DNA of 64,000 bases from Epiperipatus broadwayi (GCA_028023455.1 JAQFVV010006231.1:7888036-7952035), one strand, 5' to 3'. Counted from the first letter of the stretch, positions 11,792 to 24,300 are shown. The notes: a model not told the origin generated them from the sequence alone. Numbers and translations are program-made.

Positions 11792-11830
11792 TATGTTAGC
11801 TCACTTCTTCAATAATGAAAGCAAAAATCA

Positions 11831-14800
11831 GTAATGTTGTGGAACTGGGGATATTATAATACTGTTATTGGTTAACCAAACTTACGGTAGTTGGCTCTCA
11901 AGTCGACTACCGAAAACTCTTCTGGAAAATATCTGAAAATCCTGTGATATTGTTATTGGTATATTTTTATACTGCACTTTATCATTTATTCAGTAGTCAT
12001 TAGTTTTCGTTTTTAAATTTGGAAACATATTTTTATTTTTTGTTGAATTGAAAAATGCACATGTCAATTATTATTATTTACAAGAGACTCCTGTGCAGTA
12101 TTTTTGATTGTTGTAGACTTACAAATGGCTAATTTTATTTGCTCAGCTTTAAAATTTTGATATTTATGAAAGGAAGAAATGTTTTAAATTCAATTAAAAA
12201 ATTTAGCAATGTGGAATTCATAAAAAAAAATTTCATGTACAATTTTTAAAAAATTTAAATTAATAACTCTGAAACAGAGTTCTATCCTTAAAGACCACAG
12301 TAAATAAATAATGTTAGCTTCTATCTTCCAGTATTTTTAATTATTGTATGTTTACAAATACACCTATGCCTCACTTAGTGCATGTCCTTTATGCAAATGA
12401 TCATAAAAAAAACTTTTGGGTAACCATTTTGTAAGATTGATGTCATCATAGGATAATTATTAACACTGTCAACCAAAGTAAAGATTTTCATTGTTGGTGA
12501 TTACAAAGCACCCCCCCCCTTCAAAACTGTTTCATTCCGTATCATAAATAATTTAAATCATATTTTAGTGACAAACAACAACCAAATTCATTAATACTGC
12601 ATTAAAATTTAAAATATGTATATTAGTTTAATAGTGGTCATCGTATTTTAATTTAGTTATCAGAATTTTTATTTTGAAAAAAAAAAAAAGATTTCATTAT
12701 AATGAATTTAGTATGTATAATAAATAATTATTAAATCTAAATAAAAAGAACACAATCTATTTGCTCGTTTAGTAATGTTATCACATATGTATTAAAATGT
12801 AGAACTGAAAAAAAAAAGGAACATTTTATTCAGCTTAAAACTATTACATACATGTATTTTCGGTTTTAGAAACATGAAAAATTGCATACAAATAAACTGA
12901 AAAAAATTTATACCTATTAGTTCAACTGCACTAATTAAAAATTTTTTAAGCCATTTCAAAGAACATATCTATGACAAACATCTCCTGTCAAAAAAAAATT
13001 CACAGCTAGTGTACATGTTTGTATATCATATAAAGTGATCTTTATTTAGATATGCATAGTACATATTGTAAAAAAAAAAAAAGCCTTAAATATTGATTAC
13101 AATATGCAAACACAGAATGCATTAAATACTTTTTTTTAATACATTAGAATATATATTTTTATAATAGTTTCATAACGTACTGTATGCTAATTTTGGTACT
13201 CTTACACTAATGATAAATAACAAGTTTTTATTATCAATTAAATAAGTTATTAAATATTTTTTAAAATTCTATTTGAAAAAATAAAATTTCAGTATAGATT
13301 TTTTCAGTACAATGAGAAACAATTGCATGAAAGACTACAAAAAATTATTAACTGCTAATTTACTTTCATTATCTCATTCACTTTGCTGTTCTTTTGGACA
13401 GTTAAAAGATGCATTTTTTTCTAGAAATTCTATTTACATTTTCAATTAGAATCATGGCTACAACTGATATGATTACAAAAAAAAAAATCAAGAAAATCTC
13501 GCTCAGTTTGGAAATGGAAATGAATATCCTAAGTTGACTGGAAAGAGAAGGAAATCATGGTATCTGTTCTTCTATGGGTTTATCCACATTTACTATCACC
13601 ATTATTTTTAAAAACAAAGAGAAAATAAAACAGTGTTCAAACCATCATAGGTATATCGAAACTTTCCAAAATCATGACATCTCATATTTTTAAAAAAAAT
13701 CCAAAGAGCATGCCAACTATCCATTGCAGACTTTATAATGGGTTTATACACATTTACTGTCACACTATTTTTAAAAACTAAGACAAAATAAAACAAAGTG
13801 CTCAAACCATCATAGGTGGATCAAAACTTTCAAAAATCATGGCATCCCATATAAAAAAAAATCCAAGAAGCACGTCTACTATCCATTCTAAACTTTTTCT
13901 CTGGTGCATTCCCCAAAAAAATCAGTATTATCAAAGGATTTAGAAGACAATAGTGGGATCTTAGAATAAGCGATTCATGATTCAGAAAATTAGAAAATTA
14001 TGACTGATGAATGGACCATCAGAAAGAATAACTTTAAATTTTTACATAGACTCAAGTTACATTATCAACATTATTAATCTGAAAAGACTATGAATATGGA
14101 GCAACAAGGGTTCTGAAAGCGCTAGTCTGTGAATTAGAATATAAAAAAAGTCTACAAATTATTACATAAAAACGTTTCACTGCAACGCATCAGTGTATTA
14201 TTAATTATCATACATACATACATATTTTCAGTGCATACTGGCATAATACGCATAGCACAGGTGTTCTGGCCTTAAACTTAGTAACTTGCTTGGTGCTTTT
14301 AATCTGAAATTATGGAATAGCAGACCCATCAGAGATATAGAAAGATGTGAGGTATTTTAAATGCTTTATAAAGACACATTTGCAACACTTATTATTAATA
14401 CTTTTATGTATTTTAATACTAAATAACTGCATAAATTATATATAGTTTTGATCGGCAAAACTACCTTATCCCAGTTCCTAAACTAAGCATACGTAAAATA
14501 TGCTAAAAAGGGTTAATTAAATGATCTAGTTTATAAATCAAATCCAAATAGTTACTATCATAAACTTAAAGAGGAATAAAGCATATATGGGATTTAACTA
14601 AGTATTTATAATATGCTTTAAAATATTATTGTTATTAATGAACTAGATATGATTTACTAACATGCAAACCTTAATTATGATAAGCTAAAACATAGTAACC
14701 TAACTAAATATATATATAAGTAATATAGATTCCAAAATGAAGATTTAAGTATGTGTTAAAAAGCAGCATAAATCAATTACATGAGAGCGTCTAATCATCT

Positions 14801-17800
14801 CTCTAGTATTTTCAATATTAATAATCCCTGCTTTGAAACATGGCGTATCATAATATTAATATAATGACAATAAAATAAGATAAGCATGACTGCAGATTAG
14901 AAAGATACAGATATAATAATATAATAACTAGTTACAGTTATTAGGTTTAGAAGATTGATATTAAATTTATAATTATTTATTTAGCAGAGGCAAGATTCTT
15001 ACAAATATTATTATTATTGAATCCAAAGTTACATTCAATTTATTATTACAGAGTTTATTAAAACATTATTATAAATTATTATTTATGAATATTTAACTAT
15101 TTAGCTAGCTTAAGAGAATTATAAAAGTAGTTTGGTTTAAAATTTAATTTATAGAGCTCTGTGGGAAGAAATGTTACCGATCTTGGTGTTCTTCACGGGC
15201 TGCTTGTCTCTAATATATTCTTGGCAGGCTGTTGTTCTCAAACTTCTCCATTCCCATAGACCAGTCTTCCGCAGGTATATGGCAAATTAATTAGGTTCTA
15301 GCCTACTGATTTTATTATAAAATTGGGCATGGCCTCTGGCAGCAACTTAATCATTAATTTAAGAGAGTGAATATTATTGCTTAATTTTGGAGTTTTTTAT
15401 ACTAACTCTTTGACCCCCCCCCTGCAAAACCATGAACTTGTTTGCAGTTTATAAATTTTTAATTTTAAGTTTTAACACAATTTTATTAAAATCTTAAGTT
15501 ATTCATAAAATAGTGCAGCATGCCTGACTACCTTTCTTTTGTCCTAAAATCTATTTTAAAATTTATTTTAGAAATCTGCTCTTGGTTCCCACAAAATTAA
15601 ACCAGCTATGTGTGATGTGAGATTTTCCAAGAAACAGATGATCTTTTAAAAGAGATTTAAGTTTTGTAAACATTCTGCTATATATGTAATCTTGTCATCT
15701 CTCAATTTGGAAATATATATGTGAACAAAAGTAAATTTGTACTCTAATTTTATAATAACTTAAAAGATAAAATAATTCAATTAGCATCGTAATACTTACA
15801 AAATCTATTGGGTTGCAGCTCCATTTGTGTATATATGTAGGTGCTCTCATACAAATACAACAATGTTTACATGACTTACTTTTAATTTAATATATATAAT
15901 TTATAACTTAGAATACGTATTATGTACTTGCATACAAAGATTAATATACTAGATGTACACAAATATATAAATATATGCACAAATATATAAATGTACATTA
16001 ATATACATTGATATAAGTAAATATATGATAATATATGTGGACTTGGATAGGTTTGAATTAAGAAAAGCATACTACTATAGGAACATAGTAGGTGAAACGG
16101 GATGCCAGGCAAAATAATACCCTTTCAATATTTATTTCAGAGTGTATGCCTAGAATTGATATTTCAGAATACATCCAGAAGTTGATGGACATCATTTGTA
16201 AAATAAATGTAGATTAGAGGCTCCTATGTAGTATTTTTAATTGTTGTATGCTTACAAATAGCGAAATATCTTTATCCAGTTTTAAATTTTTTTAATAATA
16301 TTTATGAGAGAACTAAAAAAAAAGTTTTGTATTAATGCATGATACAAAAATGTTTTTCTGCTCCATTTATCTTCATCATCTGTATCTTGCAAATTAGGAA
16401 ATGATAACAATTTATAAAAGTCATCACGTGCTACAATTTTAAACAGCTTCATATTTATTTCAGGGAGCATACCAGAATTAATATTTCAGAACATGTACCT
16501 AGAGGTTGATATATAAAGTCTTCTGAAATATAAAATATATATTCTTGATAACCAGTAATAAGTCTAGTATTTGAAAGGGCCCTAACATATCTTAGTTGAG
16601 AAGGCTACAAAATCAATTTATTATTTATTGAAAATACCTATCAAAAAATAAATATATTTAATCTTTTGCAAGCATAGATATGATAATCATTACTCATTAA
16701 TGTTTATTGTCGCATTTAAAATAAAATGCAAAATATAATACTAATTATTTATTAATCAAAAAAAAGAATTAAAAAAATTACAATTTATATTTTGTTTATT
16801 GCAAAAAAATATACCCTATGTTAAAATTGTAAGTATAAAAAACAAATATTTACTTGATAAAATGTTTTCTTTACAAAAAGCAGTTCTAAAAATAACAACT
16901 ACACCTAATACAAGCAGTGAATAATTTTTTTATTTATTCACATAGTTTGCACTTAGCAAGAGATCTACTGCATTTATTTAATTGGATAATAGGTAAGTAA
17001 ATGCATAAATAATTTTAAATAATATTTATTATTTAAGATATTTTCCCATAGTTGAAAAGGAAATTTTATTGGTCACTCAGTTATCAAGTAGTAAAACTTT
17101 TACTACACTGTTGTTTATTGCTTGACAACATGATAAATTGTTCATACAAAGTTGGTTGAGGATTATAGGATGTATCTCTTTATGAAGATGCTAATTTTGG
17201 AGGTCCTTAATAATTTGATAATCCAAGTGCATGTTTCTTGATCCTATGTTATGATTTACCACTGCTGGCATGACCGTAAAATGGAAAATTGGAGAAAAAA
17301 AAGAATAAAGGAAAAATATATATGATCTTATGTAATAATTATGTAATTTTTGATAAGTATTAGTTTTAAAAATAGATTTTGATTTCCATGGGGAAAAAAA
17401 ATCACAATTACTATTGCGCGAGATCAGTCGTGCTTGAAAAAAATAATAAAATATTAACCTGACAGATTTTGGATAAAAACTACAGTATCTTTGTTTTTAG
17501 AAAAGGAAAAAAAAAGTACTTTTAACGAAAAGTTCCATTTAGGACTCTAATTACTGTTAATCAAACCTCTTCACTTGCAAAGCAACCATATTGAATATTT
17601 AAAAAATTATGTTAAGCCACAAATTTTATTATAATTTAAATTTATATTAATGACATAATATATATTGTTTGAAACATAAAACACCAAAGAATGTAATTAA
17701 GCTGAAAAAAAATATAGTTATTGATATTCAAAGTAATAAAAAAAAAGGAGAGTTATTCATATTATTTCATAAATTCAAAATTATCGTGCATACAACTTAA

Positions 17801-17940
17801 CATTATATATACTTTTTTAACATTATATTTTTGTTAGTAGTTTATTTGGATTCATCATAAAATTTCTAAAAAAATTGATATATAATAACACTTATGTAAA
17901 ATAATCCATCATTTGAAAACTTTGTTGAATAAAGACATTA
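11831..17940. other. AT-rich intergenic DNA with dispersed repeats, no gene seen
   Basis: No convincing coding exon was found. A short motif around AGTATTTTTAATTGTTGTATG followed by TTACAAAT recurs near 12100, 12333 and 16230, so an old dispersed repeat is present. A local duplication of ATTTCAGAA and the following bases occurs near 16165 and 16480. A 164-bp tandem duplication lies at 13576-13893. Around 15160-15350 the DNA is noticeably less AT-rich, but every frame has stops. Runs of C occur at 12511 and 15414. Confidence 0.55.
13576..13893. repeat. Diverged 164-bp tandem duplication
   Basis: GGGTTTAT-CACATTTACT occurs at 13576 and 13740. Each copy is followed by CAAACCATCATAGGT, AAAATCATG and AACTATCCATT or TACTATCCATT in the same order. 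The two units have drifted by substitutions and small indels. Confidence 0.85.
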
Positions 17941-17944
17941 GTAC

Positions 17945-18015
17945 CTTTCATTTTTCCTAGTGGCCCTTCAAAATATATTTTCATACAGAAGTTTGCAATG
18001 AATATGTCATCACCC
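17945..18015 (-). CDS. Possible internal exon, unrecognised protein
   Basis: On the minus strand an AG acceptor at 18016-18017 is preceded, some 30 bp upstream, by a branch-site-like TATTAAC. The frame reads GDDIFIANFCMKIYF and then EGPLGKMK, ending at a GT (GTACTA) just past 17945. The entering phase needs two bases from the previous exon and the leaving phase is one base. The residue composition looks like a real protein rather than AT-rich noise. The donor is weak and the phase does not join directly to the upstream exon candidate at 18518-18562, so another exon or a different boundary is needed. I do not recognise the protein. Confidence 0.3.
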
Positions 18016-18517
18016 CTAATAACATCCATTATAACAAATAGTTAATATTGGTCAATAATTAGTATAATTTGAATATTATAATAAAGAACTTTAATAATGT
18101 TTGTAATTTATTAAAAATTACTACTAAAATAGTCACTATATACAAAATAAAATAATAAAATAGAATAAAAAGTGAATGTAATACTAAATTCATTATAGAG
18201 TTAAGCTTAAGGTACATAAATTAATAGTTTAGAGCCAGTGCGATGTAGTATTATTTATTCTATCTTTATAAGTTTTGAGGGCTCATATTGCTTCATGTTA
18301 TTATGACCATAAATTTAGTAATAGCTTCATTAACTACCACCTCATTGTTTACATATTGTCAAAATCTTTTACTTTTAGCATTTTCTATTTTTATTATTAT
18401 TAAAATGTAGATAAGACATTATAGAAAAATCTAAATCGGATCATGATATTTGCAAAATATGTTTATCTTTGTCTCATTTCATCTAATTCAAATACTGGAC
18501 CCAAGTCCACATCATAC

Positions 18518-18562
18518 CAAAAAATGCAGATAATTCACGATATAAATTTACACAATCACAAG
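18518..18562 (-). CDS. Weak candidate third exon of minus-strand gene
   Basis: After the phase-1 donor at 18663, an AG at 18563-18564 opens a frame reading SCDCVNLYRELSAFF, leading to a GT (GTATGA) after 18518. Without splicing, the frame runs to a stop at 18483-18485. The acceptor has no pyrimidine tract. A different frame just downstream (FELDEMRQR, reached from the AG after 18496) also looks protein-like. I therefore list this exon only as a candidate. Confidence 0.2.
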
Positions 18563-18663
18563 CTATTTTTTTGATCAGCATATATATTAGTTTCAAACAT
18601 AATTTTTTTGTATATTTTTTATCAAATATAAATTCAAATAATAATTAAAAAATAAATACTTAC

Positions 18664-18760
18664 AATCGGTTTCCAATATTCTTGTACATACATCGATAAA
18701 AAGTTGTATTTTCGCCGATGTAATTTTCAGGCTGAATATTACTCCCTTAACAGTAAAAAA
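18664..18760 (-). CDS. Predicted exon 2 of a small minus-strand gene
   Basis: On the minus strand a clean acceptor (TTTTTTTCTTAG) is followed by a 97-bp open exon with GVIFSLKITSAK then IQLFIDVCTRILETD, ending at an exact GTAAGTAT donor. It enters in phase 0, matching exon 1, and leaves in phase 1. Both splice sites are near consensus and the 77-bp intron between exons 1 and 2 is AT-rich. The segment has alternating hydrophobic residues, as in a helix. I do not recognise the family. Confidence 0.42.
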
Positions 18761-18837
18761 CTAAGAAAAAAACAAAAAATTCAACTTAGTTGATCACAAA
18801 AATTATCATAAATTTTTTATTGTAGAAAAATACTTAC

Positions 18838-18900
18838 CTTTTCTGAAACTAGAAAGAAAGATGGAAACAAAGGTGTAAAAAGTGCATGTGTAAACCGCAT
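18838..18900 (-). CDS. Predicted first coding exon of a small minus-strand gene
   Basis: An ATG at 18898-18900 opens 21 codons (MRFTHALFTPLF, then PSFFLVSEK) ending in phase 0 at a consensus donor AAG|GTAAGTAT. There is an in-frame TAA a few codons upstream, so this is the first usable ATG in its frame. The residues are hydrophobic and aromatic, like a signal or membrane-anchor segment. The upstream DNA (18900-19000) is less AT-rich than its surroundings and could be a 5' untranslated region. Function unknown; the whole model rests on splice sites and open frame only. Confidence 0.38.
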
Positions 18901-19745
18901 AGATTTCCGTTAATATTAAGCTTAAACCGGATGTTTATAGTTTGAAAATTCTTGCCCACATTTTCCGGGCACGAAAACGAACAGATTAAGTTATAATGAT
19001 CAAGCCTTTATTCTGTTAAGACAGAAAATAATAATACTAAAAGTGTCTTTTTAGTTTATTGATAATGTCTTAAAAACTATTTAAAAGAAAAAAATTTTAA
19101 ATTCTGAAAACTTTAACTATATTTTTCAAGTAACTATCCTAGTTATTAATAATGAAACTGTAGAAGAAGGCTAAATTCTATACATGCCACCTCACAATTT
19201 TCAGATTTACAAAGAAAAGATATATACTATTTTTAAAAGACTAAATTTATATTGTATTGAATTGTTTTACTCATGCCAAGACTTGACAGACATATTTTTC
19301 ACAATCCACTCATTTGATATAAAAACTGAAGAATACTGAAACAGTCGATCTTAGTTCAAGATCGAGTTTCACTGTTCTATCACTTAACCCACGTTTTATC
19401 CTGTTTTTTTTTTTTGTTACATGTTTATAAACTATACATATATTTCTGAGAAGCGTCTATAAAAGTTATAAATAGAAATTTTAAATAAAAATTCTTTAAT
19501 TATTTTGATATTATTTAATGTCTCTAGATGCGACTCAGATATATACATATATTAGCGGAGCGTTTATATAAATAAAAGCACAAATAAATATTGTAAATAA
19601 TTTTGTAATAACTGAAACAAAGGCTTATTATATACCTAGTGTCTATATATGTAATATAGGGTATATGAGCACAGACTTTCAGATGACCCATCACTCTCCA
19701 CTTTATCTAATATCACTGATACACTCAATCACATATATGCTGAAA

Positions 19746-19815
19746 AGATAAATAATCACCAATATACGTATTTCATGCTAAACCAGCAATCATCAGTTGG
19801 TCCAGATTATCATCT
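19746..19815 (-). ncRNA. Hammerhead ribozyme-like motif, type I
   Basis: Identical to the plus-strand motif at 20695-20764, on the opposite strand. It has the core CTGATGA, a stem II of TGC/GCA capped by TGGTTTA, GAAA, a self-complementary ATACGTAT as stem III, A as the cleavage base and CCAA/TTGG for stem I. The first stem II pair is T-T instead of the usual G-C, which would weaken it. Confidence 0.75.
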
Positions 19816-20184
19816 CCCACACATATATACTATAAGTGCTCAGATATATATTAAGATAGACAATCTTCCTACTTTAATGGACAGGCTCAAACTACTACAC
19901 CCTCCAACTCTTCAACCGTCCATCCAATTGAAAATCTGATGATCTTGTCACACCCATGTTGACCTAAAGTCAATCTGAACCCCACATGTACAGGACATAA
20001 TCCATTTAATACATGTGCAAGGATGGGCAGACATCTCTACAATGTAATAACTGAAACACAGGCTTATTATATACCTAGTGTCTATATATGTAATATAGGT
20101 TATATGAGCACAGACTTTCAGATGACCCATCACTCTCCACTCTATCTAATATCACTGATACACTCAAGCACATATATGCTGAAA

Positions 20185-20254
20185 AGATAAATAATCACCA
20201 ATATACGTATTTCATGCTAAACCAGCAATCATCAGTTGGTCCAGATTATCATCT
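20185..20254 (-). ncRNA. Hammerhead ribozyme-like motif, type I
   Basis: Second minus-strand copy, 439 bp from the first, with the same core, loops and T-T mismatch at the base of stem II. Confidence 0.75.
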
Positions 20255-20694
20255 CCCACACATATATACTATAAGTGCTCAGATATATATTAAGATAGAC
20301 AATCTTCTTACTTGAGTGTATCAGTGATATTAGATAGTGGAGAGTGATGGGTCATCTGAAAGTCTGTGCTCATATACCCTATATTACATATATAGACACT
20401 AGGTATATAATAAGCCTGTGTTTCAGTTATTACATTGTAGAGATGTCTGCCCATCCTTGCACATGTATTAAATGGATTATGTCCTGTACATGTGGGGTTC
20501 AGATTGACTTTAGGTCAACATGGGTGTGACAAGAATCTCAGCCTCAGGGTGGCCTTTGAGCATTTCATCATCAGATTTTCAATTGGATGGACGGTTGAAG
20601 AGTTGGAGGGTGTAGTAGTTTGAGCCTGTCCATTAAAGTAGGAAGATTGTCTATCTTAATATATATCTGAGCACTTATAGTATATATGTGTGGG

Positions 20695-20764
20695 AGATGA
20701 TAATCTGGACCAACTGATGATTGCTGGTTTAGCATGAAATACGTATATTGGTGATTATTTATCT
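20695..20764 (+). ncRNA. Hammerhead ribozyme-like motif, type I
   Basis: CTGATGA lies at 20714-20720. Stem II is 20722-20724 with 20732-20734, loop TGGTTTA, with T-T at the 20721/20735 pair. GAA at 20736-20738 is followed by ATACGTAT (20739-20746), which folds on itself as a minimal stem III. A20747 is the predicted cleavage base, and TTGG (20748-20751) pairs with CCAA (20710-20713). Beyond an internal loop, ATAATC (20700-20705) pairs with GATTAT (20753-20758), and AGAT (20695-20698) pairs with ATCT (20761-20764). This is the layout of natural type I hammerheads, whose stem I internal loop contacts loop II. Confidence 0.78.
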
Positions 20765-21166
20765 TTTCAGCATATATGTGCTTGAGTGTATCAGTGATAT
20801 TAGATAGAGTGGAGAGTGATGGGTCATCTGAAAGTCTGTGCTCATATACCCTATATTACATATATAGACACTAGGTATATAATAAGCCTGTGTTTCAGTT
20901 ATTACATTGTAGAGATGTCTGCCCATCCTTGCACATGTATTAAATGGATTATGTCCTGTACATGTGGGGTTCAGATTGACTTTAGGTCAACATGGGTGTG
21001 ACAAGAATCTCAGCCTCAGGGTGGCCTTTGAGCATTTCATCATCAGATTTTCAATTGGATGGACGGTTGAAGAGTTGGAGGGTGTAGTAGTTTGAGCCTG
21101 TCCATTAAAGTAGGAAGATTGTCTATCTTAATATATATCTGAGCACTTATAGTATATATGTGTGGG

Positions 21167-21236
21167 AGATGATAATCTGGACCAACTGATGATTGCTGGT
21201 TTAGCATGAAATACGTATATTGGTGATTATTTATCT
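21167..21236 (+). ncRNA. Hammerhead ribozyme-like motif, type I
   Basis: Exact 472-bp downstream repeat of the motif at 20695, with the same core (CTGATGA at 21186-21192) and the same stem II mismatch. Confidence 0.75.
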
Positions 21237-21340
21237 TTTCAGCATATATGTGCTTGAGTGTATCAGTGATATTAGATAGAGTGGAGAGTGATGGGTCATC
21301 TGAAAGTCTGTGCTCATATACCCTATATTAAATAATTTTG

Positions 21341-24300
21341 GTATTTTTTTTTTTTAATTATATCGTATTTATTTTGTAATTATTTTTCATTATAAAACTA
21401 CATAAAAATTTAAGATAGAAGATGCAATCCTAACTGTCCAAGAATAATTAAAGGGGCAGGTACATTAGTTTGTTTCATGATTTTAAAAGGAATTTTTAAA
21501 TCAGAATTAAATCTGATTGATTTTGAGTTAACTGTTAACATTTTATCAAATCTATTTCCAATCTGGAAATTGATTTGAATTTATTTTTGGTCAGTTATCT
21601 TGCGATTGCATCTCCAATAACGAAGAGAAAATATTTTTGTAAATTAAAGATCAATTAGAGTTAAGAAGTTTAATTAAAAACATTCTTTGAATAACTCAAA
21701 ACCAGTATAAATAGGGCTAAAAATCTATTGTATCAGAGTTCAGTCAATTGTTGCTAAACCGACTTCACATCTTTTTGGTTTTTAAAATGGTTTTTGGGTA
21801 GAGTGACCTAAGCTGTCTTTCCCTTTGTCTTACCAATCAAAGAATGTCACCTTCCACAGAAGATTCATCAGTACTTCATCCCATAGAATCGCGGTAACAA
21901 GCCTGTAGTCATTATCATTGCCTTACCTGATGTCTAACTCTTAACTCTTAAAATTAATGTTTTCTTTATGTTTAATCTCTTTTTTAACTCGTTAATTGGC
22001 AAGCATGTTAAACCAATAATTATTTTCTTAATATCGATTCTCTATCTAAATTAATATTACTGTAAAACTTTTCATCCAACTCATGCTTCTTATTACTTTT
22101 ATAATTTAGCGCAGTTATAATTTATTTTTAATGATATTTTTATATTTTTCACTAAATTTTATTTGTAAATGCCATTCAAACCCAGTCTTACAAACTTCTT
22201 CTATATCCTCCTGCTTTGGAATAGAAAGGTGGGGTTTAATGAGCTCTTGTTATTTATTTCTAGATAGCTCGTAAGATTGAGTTTGTATTTTAAAATGAAT
22301 ATGTTTTTTTAAAAATATTTTATCGTAAATTTATACCAAATGTATAAATATTTTTCCAATCTGGGGTGGATCTTGGTGTCCATTAATTTATTGATTTCTT
22401 TATCTTAATCACCTCAGCCAAAAGGCTGGCTACCAAATACTATTGTGATATTTGCACTTTTAAGTGTGTGAATTTTAGTTTTTTTTATATGTTAATAAAA
22501 TAGTATTGATTCAAGAAAGGGGAGAACTGCACACTTTATTACTTATAGTTTTAACTTCTGATTAATGACTTTATCTTACATGGGTCATTATTTTAACGTA
22601 TCATTACATATTTGTTAAACCACTTAGGGCTTCACTTTAGTATTTATAATCTAATGATTTTATATTCTTATAATAGCGTTGCTAGCATGTCAGAAATTAT
22701 TAATAAGCCACATGGGGCTTTGATCTGATTCACTTGTACCTCATTCAGGGATTCACGATTGTCTTTGTTTGTCATTCTTTTCCTTAACTTCTTTGATTCA
22801 CCCATATCTCACACTGGGGATTCGAAGCCTTCTGTCTTTTTTCAATGTTCTCGTTCGTAACAGGGGTCTTGGGTCTACTCTTGGAACATGCAGGTTAGTG
22901 TAGTTGAAGCTCTGTATGGCTCTGCCATGATCCCACCCATAGCAACTTCCTACCTAACATTTCCTTTCGGTACTGCTCAGCATGAAGCTGGAGTACCACC
23001 TTAATAATCGGAGGATGACACTTTCTTGGCCAAAGCTGCCACATTCTCTCTCACTGACATAATGTTAGCACTGCAATTTCCTATGCTTCAATTTCTAGCC
23101 TGTTTAGCAAAATAAACTATAATGATGTGTAATAATGAAACGTTATTCTCTTTGTAATATTTTTCGTTGGAGTTTTCGATCCAACTTTTCACAAAGATGC
23201 CCTCCCCTTTATTGAAATAAGCTGTTCCTGTATTTATAGAATTTCACAATATTTGACCGTTAAATGTCGAAAATGTAAAATAAATAATGTTTTTAGTCTA
23301 CTTACTGATCAGAATGTATCTTTATCTAAGTGTTATCAATAAATGCTATAAATGTAAATAAAGCTATGTATCAAATTCTAAGGGGCATCCTATTAAAATC
23401 GTATAAACAGAGAAACTCTATTGTTATGTCTTTATATGTTTTTTTTAAATGTATAAAATGTCCACCAAACACCCATATAAATCTGTTTTGTAATATTGAA
23501 TAAAATCCTATTTTTAAATATACTTTCAGGATTGTAACTCTGCATTAAATTGATATCTGTTAAAATAAAAATAATTGACTCCAGTTTGAAAAATATTTGT
23601 AACCAAAATAAAGTTTAAAATGCATGAAGTTATTTATATATATATAAAATCATCTTGAATTTTATCAAAAAATAAATATTCATATTTTTAAACTTAATCC
23701 AGTAGTTTAAATTTTATTAATACATTTATGTATGTTTTTAACTTATATCTTGGGTTCACTCAAATCATCATCATCACCAGTTGAGTTCTCATGCAAAATG
23801 TTGTAGCACCAGGCTGGGATAGAATGAATTCATGTTATATCACTGTAGGTATTGTCCATAATGTTATAGATTTGGGGAATGGGCAAATAGGTTAGAGTTC
23901 ATGATTGCTCCTGACCTGTGTATCTCGGGCATGATTGGATTTGGGGTACTTTTGCTTAGATTCTAAATCTTGTTGGATGGACATACATTTTCGATCGGTA
24001 CAATACCTATTCTAATATCAGCTTATATATATATAATATTTAAACATATTATATTGCTAATGAATAGCGCTACATGTAAAATTGTTGTTTACAATTATTA
24101 AAATAAAATTTTATATTTAAATAACGAAAAGATTTTGAAATTAAAATATCTCATTTGAAAAAAAAAAATCTATAAAAGTTCAAAGAGTTTTCTTCATATA
24201 AACGTAGATCGCCAAAGGTCATTTATTAGTATAAGTTTTACTAGTTTGAAATAAAAAAACCGATTAGACAGGGGATTAAATGGTCATTTGTAAAGTTTTA

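Larger units (their letters stand above)
6983..11830 (-). mobile_element. Nearly full-length two-ORF non-LTR retrotransposon (decayed)
   Basis: Read on the minus strand from ~11830 to ~6983, this carries an ORF1 with zinc knuckles, an apurinic-endonuclease-like domain, a reverse transcriptase with a YMDD box, and a C-terminal region with a CxxC...H...C motif. That is the standard order of a non-LTR element of the L1/CR1/jockey level of organisation. Several frameshifts and stops split ORF2. The stretch is visibly more GC-rich than its surroundings, which suggests a younger insertion. A 5'-truncated relative lies at 39.9-41.7 kb. The exact clade is not certain from motifs alone. No clear poly-A tail or target duplication was found. 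Confidence 0.88.
19594..21340. mobile_element. Palindromic four-unit array of hammerhead-bearing repeats with 12-bp target duplication
   Basis: Two units in minus orientation (period 439 bp) are followed by two in plus orientation (period 472 bp), meeting head to head near 20310. The minus units lack about 33 bp (AGGCTGAGATTC and neighbours) that the plus units have. TAAATAATTTTG occurs exactly at 19594-19605 and 21329-21340, immediately outside the array, so all four units appear to have entered as one insertion. Copies are almost identical, so the array is young. Each unit holds one hammerhead-like motif. A 61-codon ORF (at 20344-20529, 20816-21001 and, inverted, 19948-20133) is present in each complete unit, but it is short and I regard it as incidental. 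The left end has about 50 bp beyond the inverted terminus. Confidence 0.85.

Noticed and set aside
13999-14025. CTGATGA followed by AGAAA on the plus strand, as a further hammerhead
   Set aside because: The bases between them form a simple palindrome (CTGATG...CATCAG) and leave no proper stem II, and no stem I partner is present.
15160-15350. Less AT-rich block as a coding exon
   Set aside because: The minus strand gives a 40-codon protein-like frame, but no splice sites, start or recognised motif; more likely an old repeat.
20344-20529. 61-codon ORF repeated in each unit of the palindromic array
   Set aside because: Its perfect conservation only reflects recent duplication. The diverged copies at 26 and 48 kb do not keep the frame, and the residues look like chance translation.
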